Source: Berghia stephanieae (Eukaryota; Mollusca; Gastropoda; Nudibranchia; Aeolidiidae). From it: a DNA stretch of 64,000 bases. The position numbers and the translations under genes were made by a program. Positions 36,401 through 47,653 of this stretch are shown here, piece after piece. Every line of letters begins with the position of its first letter. The stretch's first letter is position 1. The DNA lies in contig CM067445.1 of NCBI GenBank assembly GCA_034508935.3, positions 38,426,394 to 38,490,393 of the forward strand, in the 5' to 3' direction. The notes under the pieces were generated by a model. It had not been told where the DNA came from. It was given only the letters and a program-made list of their open reading frames with translations, and did not search any database.

Positions 36401-39400
36401 TTTCCCACTCATATCCTTTTTACATAGTCCCAGGTTCACTCCCCACTGGCGCCCACCTCCTATAGTGTCAGGTTCATTCTCCTCTGGTACCAAACTCTTA
36501 TATCCAGCTTCAACTTTCAATGGTATTCATCTCCCTTTAGTCCCAGGTTTATTTCCCACTGATATCCTTTTTACATAGTCCCAGGTTCACTCCCCACTGG
36601 CGCCCACCTCCTATAGTGTCAGGTTCATTCTCCTCTGGTACCAAACTCTCATATCCGGCTTCAACTTTCAATGGTATTCATCTCCCTTTAGTCCCAGGTT
36701 TATTTCCCACTCATATCCTTTTTACATAGTCCCAGGTTCACTCCCCACTGGCGCCCACCTCCTATAGTGTCAGGTTCATTCTCCTCTGGTACCAAACTCT
36801 CATATCCGGCTTCAACTTTCAATGGTATTCATCTCCCTTTAGTCCCAGGTTTATTTCCCACTGATATCCTTTTTACATAGTCCCAGGTTCACTCCCCACT
36901 GGCGCCCACCTCCTTTAGTGTCAGGTTCATTCTCCTCTGGTACCAAACTCTCATACCAAGCTTCAAATTTTAATGGTATCCATCTCCCTTTAGTACCAGG
37001 TTTATTTCCACTGATATCCTTTTTACATATTCCCAGGTTAAATCCCCACTGGTGTGCAATTCCCTGAATCCCAGGTTCACTCCCCACTGGCGCCCACCTT
37101 CTATAGTGTCAGGTTCATTCTCCTCTGGCACCCAACTCCTATAGTTCGGCTCGGATACCCACAGTTATCCATCTCCCACAGTCCAAGGTTAACTCCCAAT
37201 TGGTGTGCAATTCCCTGAATCCCAGGTTCACTCCCCACTGGCGCCCACCTTCTATAGTGTCAGGTTCATTCTCCTCTGGTACTCAACTCCCATATCCGGC
37301 TTCAACTTTCAATGGTATCCATCTCCCTTTAGTCCCAGGTTTATTTCCCACTGATATCCTTTTTACACAATCCCAGGTTAACTCCCCACTGGTGTGCAAT
37401 TCCCTGAATCCCAGGTTCACTCCCCACTGGCGCCCACCTTCTATAGTGTCAGGTTCATTCTCCTCTGGTACTCAATTCCCATATCCGGCTTCAACTTTCA
37501 ATGGTATCCATGTCCCTTTAGTCCCAGGTTTATTTCCCACTGATATCCTTTTTACACAGTCCCAGGTTAACTCCCCACTGGTGTGCAATTCCCTGACTCC
37601 CAGGATCACCCCCCACTGTTGCCAAACTCCCATAACTTTGCCGGATATTGTCGGGTTTCGGCGGGTTTCGTAATAAAGCACTAATTCTTTTTTACGAAAC
37701 CCGCCGAAACCGGCCGATAAACTTAGTCTCAGGTTCACTCCCGACTGGTGTACACTTCCCTGAGTCTCGGGTTCACTCCCCACAGTTGTCTACTTCCCAT
37801 AACTTTGCTGTATATTGTCGGGTTTCGCCGGGTTTCGGCGGGTTTCGTAAAAAAGCACTGGTTCTTTTTTACGAAACCCGCCGAAACCCAGTCCCAGGTT
37901 CACTCCCCAATGGTGTACACTTCCCTGAGTTCTAGGTTCACTCCCCACAGCCACCTACTTCCCATAACGTTGTCGGGATTCGTCGGGTTTCATCGGGTTT
38001 CGGCGGGTTTCGGCGGGTTTCGGCGGTTTCGTAAAAAAGACACACCGATCGTAACAACCTCTCGATGATCAGCAAAGTGTAACCCTGTTTCCACAATTTA
38101 TTTTTATTTTTTCTTGGAGTGGGTGGGGGGGGGGGGTTGGTTGGCTGTTGTTATTCTCAATTTATTCTCTTGCATTAGACAATCCCCATTTATGGAGAGA
38201 ACCATTGGTTTTGGTCACAAATGCATTCATAGTTTTCACACCAATGGTTTTTTATTTTGCAATTCGCAATAATACACAATATTTAATGGTTACCATCTTT
38301 TTGTTTGTTTTTTGGACATTTTATCATGTATGCTAAGTTATCCACTTTTTTTTAACCCTTAGTGAAGCAGGCTAGCTTAGGAGAGGAGGAGAATTTGAGG
38401 AAGGAAAATGATGTCTTGAAAAAAGAAATAGAATCATTGAAGATGAGTTTGATTCTGGCTGAAGTAGGGAATGGAGGTGAGTCTCTGGTTTTCTCTTTCT
38501 GTCACTTCACCAAGAATTGTCTCCTCTTACAGGCAGGAACAGTAATATAACTGTAGTTAAATAATGAATGGACTGACCTGGCTGCCCCCATCTGACGTAT
38601 CAACCTCACTTGTTTCCTCCAACTGGTCCAGTATCATATAACGGCCACGAGATAACAAATAAACAAAATGCATACGAAAACGTCCACAATAATCAACCGT
38701 AAATTTTCACATCTCCAACTACTCTCCCGTCTCCTCTCCTTGACAACTCAATTCCCTCCACTGCTTCCGTTCGTCTTTCGCGTCACACTGACCTCCTTCC
38801 CTTCATTAACTTCACATAACAACAAAAATAACACCACAACCACAATAACGCTTAGAATAAAAGGGAGATCAGTAATCTGCTCAAATTGTCTGTCCTAATT
38901 TATGATTTGGCTCAGTCGTAACCTGCAATTTTGAATACAGTCAACACCTTTTGTTGGTCCCAAATTTTTTAGTTCTTTATGTAAGTGTGTTCCATTGATA
39001 ATTGATAATATCAACCTTGCTTAAAAACCAACCTATCTTTCTGTTCACATGGTGTTGGCTTTATATGGATTCCACTGTGTTTGATTTCAACAGGATAAAA
39101 TGAATTGATCATTAATGGACTAATTTACATGATAAATTTTGCATTTATCAATTGACATGAACACAATAGAATGTTCAATGTGTTAAACCCAAAAAAGATG
39201 AACCAAACATTTTGATAATCAGAACAATTCAAAATATCGTCTGTTTTTCACTCTTTATTATTGTTATCAATCTTTCAACGTCTCATTTAAAATAAAAACT
39301 GATCATCGTCTTGACATGACTTTAAAATATGAAACCATACTAAACTTAGGATGTCATAAGCACCATATTTAAAATGTAAATGTTTTATAATACAGTAGTC

Positions 39401-42400
39401 ATCACTTTTCTGCAGGGTGCTAGGGGGAGCTGAAAAGTGTGCAATAATCCAATATGTGACTGACTTTAAGGACGTCAATAAATCGTGGATTATCTCCTCT
39501 GAAATATGTATTGTTCAAACTCTAACTATCAAATGGGACGACCAAGGCTTGTCAGAATTTTGAAAATGAATTCTATGCTTAAATCAAGCAATTTAATTTG
39601 TTTAGCTTGTCAAACTTTTCAGCGCAAGCTTGCAATTTCAAAAAGGTTGCAATTGTCGGAAAGGTGTGATCTGTCATTAACATTATGACACCTTGCCTGG
39701 CCTGGCAAACGATGAAGATTCGTCCCAGATAATTTATGAAGTATGAAAGTGTCTTTCCATTGTCATTGATTTACACTAGTCGTAAATAAAACTCTGGTGG
39801 AAAAAGTAAAAGATTGTCAACAGAGAGCTTGCACTTGCAGCAATAAAGATTTATTACATAAGGAGACACAATGGCTGAATGGTGTAAGCTCACTAACGGA
39901 TTATGACACCTTGCATGCCCTGGCGAGTGGCAAATATTCGTGGTGTGTAAACTCGCTAACGTTATGATTATGACACCTCACATGCTGTTTGTTTGTTTGT
40001 TTTTAAGTGTTTTACGGCGCTTGCACACCTCGAATGCCCTGGGGAATGATGAAGATTCACTGTGTAGTAACCCATAATTAACCTTCTTAACAATGCTATG
40101 GCACTATCACGTGTACCCGATAAACTAGTATGATGTGTGAAACTGCATTTCCATTGCTATTGATTTAAATTGGTTGTAAAAATATTGGATGGGAAAAATA
40201 GAAGATGGTCAAAGCAGAGCATGCAGTTATCTGAACCTTGCATGTAGTCATGGAGACATATTATTTAGAAAAAAAATTCTGTCACCCAGGAATGATGTAC
40301 CATAATGCGATGTGGACATGAATTTGGCGTGCAGAAAGACATTGACTACTGTACATGTCTTTCTTTGTTTTGTTTTTTTTGTTTTTTTTATCTTTTGTCT
40401 CAAACAGTATTTACAATGCAATATGTTTTGTACAGTGTTATTGTTACTTATGTCTTAAGCGCATTTAAGGAACCTTTGGTCCATTTAAAGCCCTATAATT
40501 AATATGATATAACAAAGATACAGAGCTCAACTCTACATGACCAAGTTTCCTTTCATGATCATATATATTATTGTTTCTATCCTCCTTCCCCCCACCCCAC
40601 CCATCCCAGTGCGTCAAATCCATGTACCATCAAAGGAAGTAGCCGCTGCTATGACAGGCCCTGTGACAGTGACAAATGGACCTTCCAAAACTACCCAGAA
40701 CAAACAAGGGACTGCTCCAACTGAGGTTAAAGAGGAGAGTACAACCCCAGCAAAGAAAACTAAGACAGAGAAGAAGGGAAAAAATGAAGGTACTCCTTTA
40801 TGCAATGCAGCACGTAAATCTCAAACAAGTTGGAACAGGGCCTATTTTTTTTAGATTTCTGTGTTTTCGAGTTTTCCATGTTGAGTATTTTCCAAAGAAT
40901 ATGAAGAAGAATGTGAGGCAGGTAAATATGTGTGGTTTTGGTAAGCCCTCATTATAATGAGGTGTCGTGTTTAGTGCATCTTATGTCATTCAGAGATGGA
41001 ATATAGTTCTAATTTGGTGGCTATAGTAATAAGACAAAGCCAGCACGTCACATTGTCGACTCAGTAAGTGAAATCTTTACCCATGATTCCAACTCATGGG
41101 TGCAAGCAACTGGACCTCAAAAAGCCTGCGAGTCTACTTATGACCAGACATATAATCTGAAAAAGCCTGCAAGATTCACGGATGCTGTGTTTTTGTCTGG
41201 GTCAACTTTCATTTCTTCTCTAATCAACTTCCGGTTCAAATTTAATAATATAACTCTCGCTTCCGGGTCACAGTAGCATCGTGATTCAAAAGTTTCGCTT
41301 AATCATATGGAGGTACCCGAGCCGATTGTTGGGACCTAAACAAAACAAAAAAAATCCAAAAAAAAAATCAATCAAATCCAAATCGCAAAAAGCCGGCGAC
41401 GTTTTTTTCGGTAATCCAATCGGCCGGCACTCTTGCACCCATGATCCAACTAATCATTATCACTCCTCACTTATCTCCACCACGCCTCTCCTTTCACCCC
41501 ATCCTCAATTACTTATTTGATTTTGATATAACAGTAACAGCCTTAGGTAATCATTTCTTGCTAGTCTCCCACTGGTACTGGTACATATTAGAATTATTAT
41601 ATAGAGCGATAAGTCGAGTGTGTAAAAAACACTGGTCAAACATGCTTTGCACCCACTCCCCTCCCTTCCCACACACACATAACTCCAGACGCACGCTTGT
41701 TACATGCCACACTAAGAGCAATGGTAGCTTTCATTTCCGTTCAATACAAACATAAGGCAAAATCATTTTTGTGCTAGCCATCTGACCGGTAATCAGAAGG
41801 TCTGAGGTTCGATCCTCAGTCGAGGTCGACTGATTTTTTTAGATGTTTTTTTTTTTTTTGTATTTTACTTTCTTGCTTTGTCTGGCACATTTCATACACT
41901 TTTGTTCAGTTCTTGATTTTACATCAGTGCCTGCTCCTCAATTTCTTAATTTGATATTTGAAACAAATTTTTATCACGCGTCTCAGTGGCCCTTATCTGT
42001 TTTGTCTCAATGCTTTTTATCCATCCAGGTGCCGATGGTAAAGCTAAAGCTGCAAAAGGAGATGATGGGAAGGGAGATGCAGAAATTGACGTGTCTCGAT
42101 TAGACATGCGTGTCGGAAAGATTGTCGGGGTGGAGAAACATCCTGATGCTGACTCTCTCTATGTGGAAGAGGTTGACTTGGGTGAAGGGAAAAACAGAAC
42201 CATTGTCAGCGGCCTTGTCAAACACGTTCCCATCAATGCTGTAAGTTGTTTGAATTTTTTTTATTCTTGCTGACTTTTACTTTTAGTTAGTTGTAATGCC
42301 CTATCATGACCCTGTCCAATCTGCTGTCTCAAAGTTGCACAAGTTTTAGATCCCCTTTGGTTAATATGCATGACCTACGAGATAAACAAGAAGATAATCC

Positions 42401-44542
42401 AGCTACCGCACTGGAACCATGGGCCTATACGTCATAAGCTCTGTCATATCATAAGACCAATAAGCTAGTTTCTTAATTGGTTTAGTAATGAATATTCCAG
42501 CTTCTTATCATAATGATACAGTTTTCACTTAATCTGGATTTTTTTAGCCTAATCATGATCCGCTTATTTGTAATCTTTTGTTTTGTTAAAATTATTAATT
42601 CTTTTATTATTGTTAGAATAATTTGTTCCAAGAGATGTGGTGGTTAATAGCCAATGGGATGAACTTGTTTTGTTTTGCTGTTGTAAAGGGTTGGAGATTA
42701 ACATGGTTTATAAAACTTTTTAAAAACTTTTGGAGATTAACATGGTTTATAAAACTTTTTAAAAACTTTTAACTTTTACATTGTCACATCCTTGTCCCAT
42801 GTGCCACATTAAAAAACAATATGCGATCACATTTCGTTCTATTAATTTATTTTTCCCCTCTTTTAAATTGTTTAAAGATGAAGGACCGTATAGCTGTGTT
42901 CATGTGCAATTTGAAGCCAGCAAAAATGCGAGGTGTCTTGTCAGAGGGCATGATCATGTGTGCAACCAGTCCAGAGAAGACGGAAATCCTTGTTCCTCCC
43001 ACGTCCGCATCCATTGGAGATCGTGTCAGGGTGAAAGAATTCCCTGGTAAGTAAATATTACAATTAGTCGGCTATGTGGTCTGGTGGTATGACACTCGCT
43101 TTCAGATCGGAAGTTTCTGGGTTTGAGCCTCGCGCTCGGCGCATAGTTGAGTCCTTGGAAAAGGCTCTTTACTCACATTCGCTCACCATACTCAGGTGTA
43201 AAATGAGTACCTGGCCGTTAACAGCTTTGCCTTTGTCCGAAAAATTATAATATCGCCGAACAGGCGTCATGTTCCGTCCTACATGTTAAATGTTGCTGTT
43301 GACCAGGGACCCCTTGTAAAGCGCTTTGAGCACATTTAGTGGATATTGCGCTATATAAAGCTCAATTATTTATTTTGTTTTAAATTAGTCCTTCAGAGCC
43401 ATGAGCAGACCTGCCTTGTAATACAAAAAATTCGTAGAAATACGAATTTTTGGCTCCAGCTAGAGATCAACATTCATTTCTTTGACTCAATAAATCTTGT
43501 TGAAAAGGAAAGTTTAGTTCCTTAGAACCTATATTCAGGACTTTGGAGCATTTTTGGACCATGCTGGAAATTATTTATTTCTAAAGCTATTTAATGTGGC
43601 TTTTTCTTTTTTCCCTTGGAAACTACGAATTTTTGAAATTTCAAGTAGGCAGCTCTGCATTAGACCCATGGAGTCGGAGTTTATCCCGATTTTATAGCAT
43701 GAAATGGACAATAGCAACTGCTTGTTTTCCTTTGGATAGGATTGCAAAGTACTTTCCACCAGATCTAACAGACCGTGCTACCCATTCACTGCTGAGAAGA
43801 CAGGGGGTCAGAAAAAATCTTGACTGTACCAGGGACCAATCTTGGTCCCTTTGCGTGTGAAGCGAGTCCTCTATCAACTGAGCTATCGGGACAACTGAGA
43901 GCCCCAGCTACCCAATTATTGTGGTGTTTACAAGGGAGTCAGAAAAATATCTCCAAGAGCAATGGTGTTTGAAATAGCCACCATGATATTTCTCATATTT
44001 TATACAGATTTGATAATCTGCCTCTCTTTCTTCTAGACTGAAGATGAAGTGCGGCTATGTGGTCTTGTGGTATGACTCTCACTTTCGGATCGGAAGTTCC
44101 TGGGTGCCGAGCCTTGCTCGGCACATAGTTGAGTCCTTGGAAATGGCTCCTTACTCACATTCTCTCACCGTACTGAGGTGTAAAATGAGTACCTGGTCGT
44201 TAACAGCATTGTCTCTGTCCGAAATTTAGCTTTTATAATTTATATAGCACAATCTCCACTAAACATGCTCAAAGCGCTTTACAAGGGGTCCCTGGCCAAC
44301 AGCAACATTTAACATGTAGGACGGAACATGACACCTGTACTTTGTAATAATAATGATATTTTCACTGACTTTCAGGTGAGCCGGATGCACAGCTGAACCC
44401 CAAGAAAAAAGTGTGGGAGACTTTGAAACCAGACATGCGTACTAACAAAGACAGGGTAGCTACCTATAAAGGGTCTGTCTTAGCCATTGAAGGGAAAGGG
44501 GTGGTTGAGGCCCCCACTTTGTCAGATTCTCAGATATCATAA
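33339..44542 (+). CDS. AIMP1: AIMP1: aminoacyl-tRNA synthetase complex-interacting multifunctional protein 1 (p43 / EMAP-II precursor)
   Basis: Six coding exons join in phase (33339-33444, 38363-38476, 40610-40789, 42029-42240, 42878-43046, 44376-44542) to encode 315 residues; human AIMP1 has 312. Order: N-terminal heptad-like helices (residues ~1-75) as used for binding in the multisynthetase complex; a Lys-rich linker (~115-160); then the EMAP-II / Trbp111-type tRNA-binding OB fold, with [39 protein letters not shown] and VATYKG conserved. AIMP1 scaffolds the cytosolic multisynthetase complex and delivers tRNA; in vertebrates the C-terminal part is released as a cytokine (family knowledge). 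It diverges from TBCK, and intron 1 is filled by a fold-back transposon. Confidence 0.96.
34108..35250 (+). repeat. Left-arm minisatellite: 38-bp monomers in a 189-bp higher-order unit
   Basis: A five-monomer set recurs. The monomers begin TACCAGAGGAGAATG, GCGCCAGTGGGGAGTG, ACACCAGTGGGGAGTT, ATATCAGTGGGAAATA and ATACCATTGAAAGTTG, with lengths 37, 38, 38, 39 and 37 (sum 189). The first marker recurs at about 34108 and 34297. Later sets lose one monomer, giving ~150-bp spacing. Confidence 0.88.
35265..37625 (-). repeat. Right-arm minisatellite, inverted copy of the 38-bp/189-bp array
   Basis: The complement of the left-arm monomers, with more units. Long blocks (for example ~35330-35700 and ~36125-36500) are near-identical to each other, so the arm has also grown by duplication of multi-unit blocks. 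Confidence 0.88.
38363..38476 (+). CDS. AIMP1: AIMP1 coding exon 2
   Basis: Encodes [15 protein letters not shown] and [16 protein letters not shown], matching human LREEKKLRVENAKLKKEI and ELIQAEIQNG. CCCTTAG acceptor, GTGAGT donor. Confidence 0.93.
39690..40290 (+). repeat. Diverged intronic duplication
   Basis: Blocks such as GATGAAGATTC, TTTCCATTG-CATTGATTTA and GATTGTCAACAGAGAG / GATGGTCAAAGCAGAG occur twice ~340 bases apart, with a repeat B tail scrap between them. Confidence 0.45.
39986..40026 (-). repeat. Repeat B tail fragment
   Basis: Only the poly(A)-side ~40 bases (TTTTACGGCGCTTGCA with T-rich lead). A similar scrap lies at 49199-49262 and a diverged one at 58160-58245. Confidence 0.5.
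40610..40789 (+). CDS. AIMP1: AIMP1 coding exon 3 (low-complexity linker)
   Basis: Encodes [11 protein letters not shown], a Thr/Pro-rich stretch and a Lys-rich tract ([13 protein letters not shown]), the counterpart of the human KEKIEKKGEKKEKKQ linker. CCCAG acceptor, GTACTC donor, phase 1. Confidence 0.88.
41764..41831 (+). repeat. tRNA 3'-half-like sequence
   Basis: An anticodon-arm-like hairpin (TCTGACCGGTAATCAGA) and a perfect T-arm (CTGAGGTTCGATCCTCAG) without a matching 5' half. A fragment of a tRNA-derived repeat rather than a tRNA gene. Confidence 0.5.
42029..42240 (+). CDS. AIMP1: AIMP1 coding exon 4 (tRNA-binding domain, first part)
   Basis: Encodes [30 protein letters not shown] and [12 protein letters not shown], the first strands of the OB fold. 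The human cytokine-linked heptapeptide region (RIGCIIT) reads RVGKIVG here. CCAG acceptor, GTAAGT donor, phase 0. Confidence 0.96.
42693..42770 (+). repeat. Perfect 39-bp tandem duplication
   Basis: Two identical copies of a unit starting GGAGATTAACATGG, ~110 bases before AIMP1 exon 5. Confidence 0.85.
42878..43046 (+). CDS. AIMP1: AIMP1 coding exon 5
   Basis: Encodes [30 protein letters not shown] and EILVPP, highly conserved in the family. AAAG acceptor, GTAAGT donor, phase 1. A perfect 39-bp tandem duplication lies ~110 bases upstream. Confidence 0.95.
43069..43368 (+). repeat. SINE-A copy 13
   Basis: Near-consensus copy starting ~22 bases after AIMP1 exon 5. Confidence 0.87.
43660..43895 (-). 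repeat. SINE-E, tRNA-like
   Basis: Minus-strand head GATAGCTCAGTTGATAGAGG (a clear tRNA A box), then a body matching the copies at 4780 and 57340. Confidence 0.65.
44051..44340. repeat. SINE-A copies 14/15: plus-strand 5' part joined to minus-strand 3' part
   Basis: 44051-44227 is a plus-strand head and body. At ~44228 it turns into the tail and part of the body on the minus strand (to 44340). It looks like an inverted SINE pair with its centre deleted, and ends ~35 bases before AIMP1 exon 6. Confidence 0.75.
44376..44542 (+). CDS. AIMP1: AIMP1 coding exon 6 and stop
   Basis: Encodes [28 protein letters not shown] and a short divergent tail ending DSQIS before TAA. TTTCAG acceptor follows SINE fragments that reach to within ~35 bases of the exon. 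Confidence 0.95.
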
Positions 44543-44589
44543 GTTGTTTCCATAATAAATTATCATATTGTCTCTCAATTTGTTTCAAT

Positions 44590-44595
44590 AATAAA
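44590..44595 (+). promoter_or_regulatory. Likely AIMP1 polyadenylation signal
   Basis: AATAAA 48 bases after the AIMP1 stop. The next identifiable sequence is the TTAA edge of a DNA transposon about 135 bases on. Confidence 0.6.
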
Positions 44596-46227
44596 GCGTG
44601 ATATTATCATTTTGTTGTCATAGTCATGATTTCTTTACTGACTGAACTACAGTTGAAAAGCACACAAACGTTCTTCAACTATTGGGGGGTGATTTGTATT
44701 TTGACAAGTATTGACATTTTTTTTTTATTTTAAGGGGGTACGCGCTGGTCGAGAGGACGGTTTTACTATGAATTCCACTAAAATTATCGAAAATGAGATT
44801 AGGGCACTTTCAGGTAATTCAACCTTTCTTTAACACACTGAAAACATTCAAAAGGCTAAATTTTTACAAAAAAGTGCTTTAAATAATTTTTTTGTGACGC
44901 AACTATCGTCTAAACGCAAAGTTTTTCCGTCATTTTCGTCAGAATCAACGTTCGATAGTCCTTAGTAACCCGCACTGAACCCCGGCTTATTTGGTATTAG
45001 CAGAAATGTCAGGGAAAGGGCATTTCCGTTCTTTCACATTCTTTCGCGTATGTGTCACAGGTCGGCGGGGAAATCGAGAAATTCCAAGCCTATTTTCCTT
45101 TCTTTGATTGGCTGAAGAGACGTCTAGGAGTTATTTTTAGTAATTACCGTCATGGAAAATTTTAGCTCACATTCCAAGACCAATCGTAACCCGGTTTTCA
45201 GTCACGTGACATAACAACGGGTACATTTCCGGAGCATTCGACTACGTTTACTTACGCTTCGATTCGAACTGATTTTTGGTCGTTTCATGACAAACTTCAC
45301 TCCATTTACTTATTTGCAAAGTTTTATCATCATTTTCCAAAGAACCAAAAATTGGTAGATAATCATTTCGACGCCTGGATACCGCTTTAGCCAGTAAGTA
45401 TGTCTATTTATTTATTACTAGTGAAATCAGATTGACCGGTTACAGTCTCAAAGTGTGCATTCCATTCTAAAATGTAAACATTGACGATAGTAAAAGAGAA
45501 TGCTGCTCGTAAATAATTCTAAAGGCTAATTTTTGTTTTTATTTTATTTTTAATACGATTATTAAGAACCATACTGTTTTCTTTGATTTACATTAGACTA
45601 GTGAAGATCATTGAGCTTAAATAAGGAGATAACTAAACGCCGATCTATAGTAGATCTTAGACAGACAGATAGACGTCGAAAGCTAACTTAGACTTGGATT
45701 ACCATTGACGTCAGTGAGTTAGAACTTAGAGATTATCTAGATTGTGCTTATTTTTTTTTTATAACCATCATTCTACAAGAGTCTGTGTGTGTGTGTGTGT
45801 GGGGGGGGGGGGTGCTCTCAATGCTCTGAGGTATGGTTCTCGTCTCTTGACCTAAAGGCGTTTCTTTCTTTCTGATCTATAGTTTCTGCCTTTTCACCTT
45901 TCAGTGTAGGGCCACTTTAAAGTGAAATTACTCTAGACCAAGGCATTAGCCAAGCAGGTGGTCAGCCCACTGTGACTTTTAGTTACCTTATTGTGGTAGG
46001 AATTCATTTTGCCCAGAAAGCGGCCTTTCTGCCTGCTCTTTTAATTTCTTTAATGTTTTTTTTACTTTGATCCAAAGCAATACCAGATCTGTGCTTAACT
46101 ATGATTGGTAGCCAGAATTCTTATGTGTGGGTATCTTTTGTGCTTTTAAGGCAAAACTTTGGGCTGATTCCAACACTGCTTAGCAGTAGGGGGTGCAATA
46201 AAAATGTTATAATAAAATTGTTTTTTT

Positions 46228-46441
46228 AAAACCCCTTTATTCATCCCATAGTGGAAATTATTCTCCAGGGTCTATTCCAAGGGTAGATTGGAATAACCAA
46301 GGCGTCAACCGCAGTGCTGCGCTGCAAATTGAGCTAGGGCGAGATGGCTTGCTCAAGTCCACACAGCACAGAGGCTGGTGATCGAACTCGGTACCTTTCC
46401 GGTACGAAGCAAAGACCGTAACGCTGAGCTAAGCTAACCCC
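46228..46441 (-). repeat. SINE-C copy nested in the Kolobok-like element
   Basis: Matches the copy at 20335-20540, including the Pol III-like head read on the minus strand (TAGCTCAGCGTTACGG and a GGTACCGAGTTCGATCACC box B). It is followed by an (AT)n tract. Confidence 0.75.
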
Positions 46442-46452
46442 CGATTTATTTA

Positions 46453-46458
46453 TTTTAT

Positions 46459-46546
<88 letters not shown>

Positions 46547-46552
46547 TTTTTA
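46453..46552. repeat. (AT)n and poly(T) tract
   Basis: Inside the Kolobok-like element, between the nested SINE-C and the transposase frame. Confidence 0.95.
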
Positions 46553-46600
46553 AATTATTTATTATGGTATATTTATATTTATTTATTTTCACAGATTGTC

Positions 46601-47653
46601 ATGCCTAGAGCCAAGGTTTCCACCTTCAATGCTTCCATTAGCAGCATGAAAAGGAAGTCACGGAAAGATGTTTTGAAGAAGGCAAGGGATGCGAAGAAGC
46701 AGAAATTTTTTAATGAACCAGAGCCAGCATCCACATCTTCTGTGACATCTTCGCCCCACGCAGCGACTTCACCTTTATTTCCATCATCTTTTTCTTCGCC
46801 GCAACCAACAGCTTCAGCTTCTGCTTCTTCATCATCAGCTCGTAAGTTGGATTTCTTTGCCTCTACGTCTGAGCCTTCATCTTCGTCTTCATTGGAATGT
46901 TCGACCATCGTGCAGCTGATTGTATTCCAGGATCTTGTTGATTGTCTTCTCTGCCCTTTTTGTTTCCAGTCTACGTTGGAGGTTTCACGTGATTCTTCTG
47001 TTGGTCTTGCCATTCTTCTACATTTGTCTTGTAAATCATGTTCAAAAGTTATATCGTCCTTTTATACATCTCGTAAAAAAGATAAATATTTTGAAGTTAA
47101 TCGTCGTGGAGTCGCTTCATCCTTGGCTAATGGAAGTGGACAGGCTGGCTTAGCCTCATTTTGCGGCATGATGGATATGCCTGTACTACATCATAAGACC
47201 TTTCTTCGCCACCAGAAGGCCATCCACCGCCAGTTCGCCAGCTATTCGTCTCGTCTCCGTTCTGAAGCTGTTGATGTTGTTCGTCGAGCGTATCCTGAGC
47301 AGGCAGGGCAACCAATTGTTGATGTTGATGTTTCGTATGATGGTAGTTGGCACACGAGGGGACATAAATCAATGTTAGGGATAGGATGTGTGATAGAGAA
47401 CAGAACAGGACTTGTAGTGGACCATGAGGTTCTTTCTAAGTATTGCCATAAGTGTGTGACAGTAGGAGACAAGCTGAAGGGGGATAGTGATAGGTATGCA
47501 GAATTCTTGAGTGGCCATAAGGAGGAGTGTGATAGGAACCATGAAGGATCATCAGGTAGTATGGAACAGGTAGCGGCTGTGAATATGTGGAGTAGATCTG
47601 TAGAGCGGAATGGACTTAGATATCAAGCAGCTAAACAATTCGGGACCGTATGA
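46601..47653 (+). pseudogene. Kolobok-like transposase, N-terminal and first catalytic part
   Basis: 350 codons from ATG at 46601. A basic start (KRKSRKDVLKKARDAKK) leads to a Ser-rich stretch, then CPFCFQSTLEV and LSCKSCSKVI, a Cys-pair region. VDVDVSYDGSWHTRG follows, carrying the first catalytic Asp; it continues with EVLSKYCHKC, typical of the family. The frame then runs NMWSRSVERNGLRY and leaves the family sequence where a GDGDS-type segment with the second catalytic Asp is expected. A TTTTCACAG just before the ATG could be a splice acceptor for an upstream exon. Confidence 0.85.

Larger units (their letters stand above)
33549..38047. mobile_element. Fold-back (TU-like) DNA transposon with long inverted arms
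   Basis: Flanked by a perfect 8-bp direct repeat, ATCGTAAC, at 33541-33548 and 38048-38055. The two ends are inverted copies: the left begins GGGTGTGTCTTTTTTACG, and the complement of the right begins CGGTGTGTCTTTTTTACG; both run on into 10-bp units of the type CGAAACCCGC. The left arm (to ~35215) and right arm (from ~35265) are inverted repeats built of the same ~38-bp monomers, of unequal length (~1.7 and ~2.8 kb), with a turn near 35215-35265. There is no transposase gene; open frames in the arms are by-products of the repeat. Long modular inverted arms, tandem repeats and 8-bp duplications recall sea urchin TU elements; 8 bp also fits hAT-type mobilisation. It fills most of AIMP1 intron 1. 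Confidence 0.9.

Noticed and set aside
33549-38047. CRISPR-like or centromeric satellite array
   Set aside because: Units have no unique spacers, and the array is bounded by inverted ends and a target duplication, which fits a fold-back transposon.
33524-38068. Open frames of 60-160 codons with repeated [14 protein letters not shown]-like peptides
   Set aside because: Products of the 38-bp monomers of the fold-back element, present in several frames and both strands; no start, signal or domain, and they lie in an AIMP1 intron.
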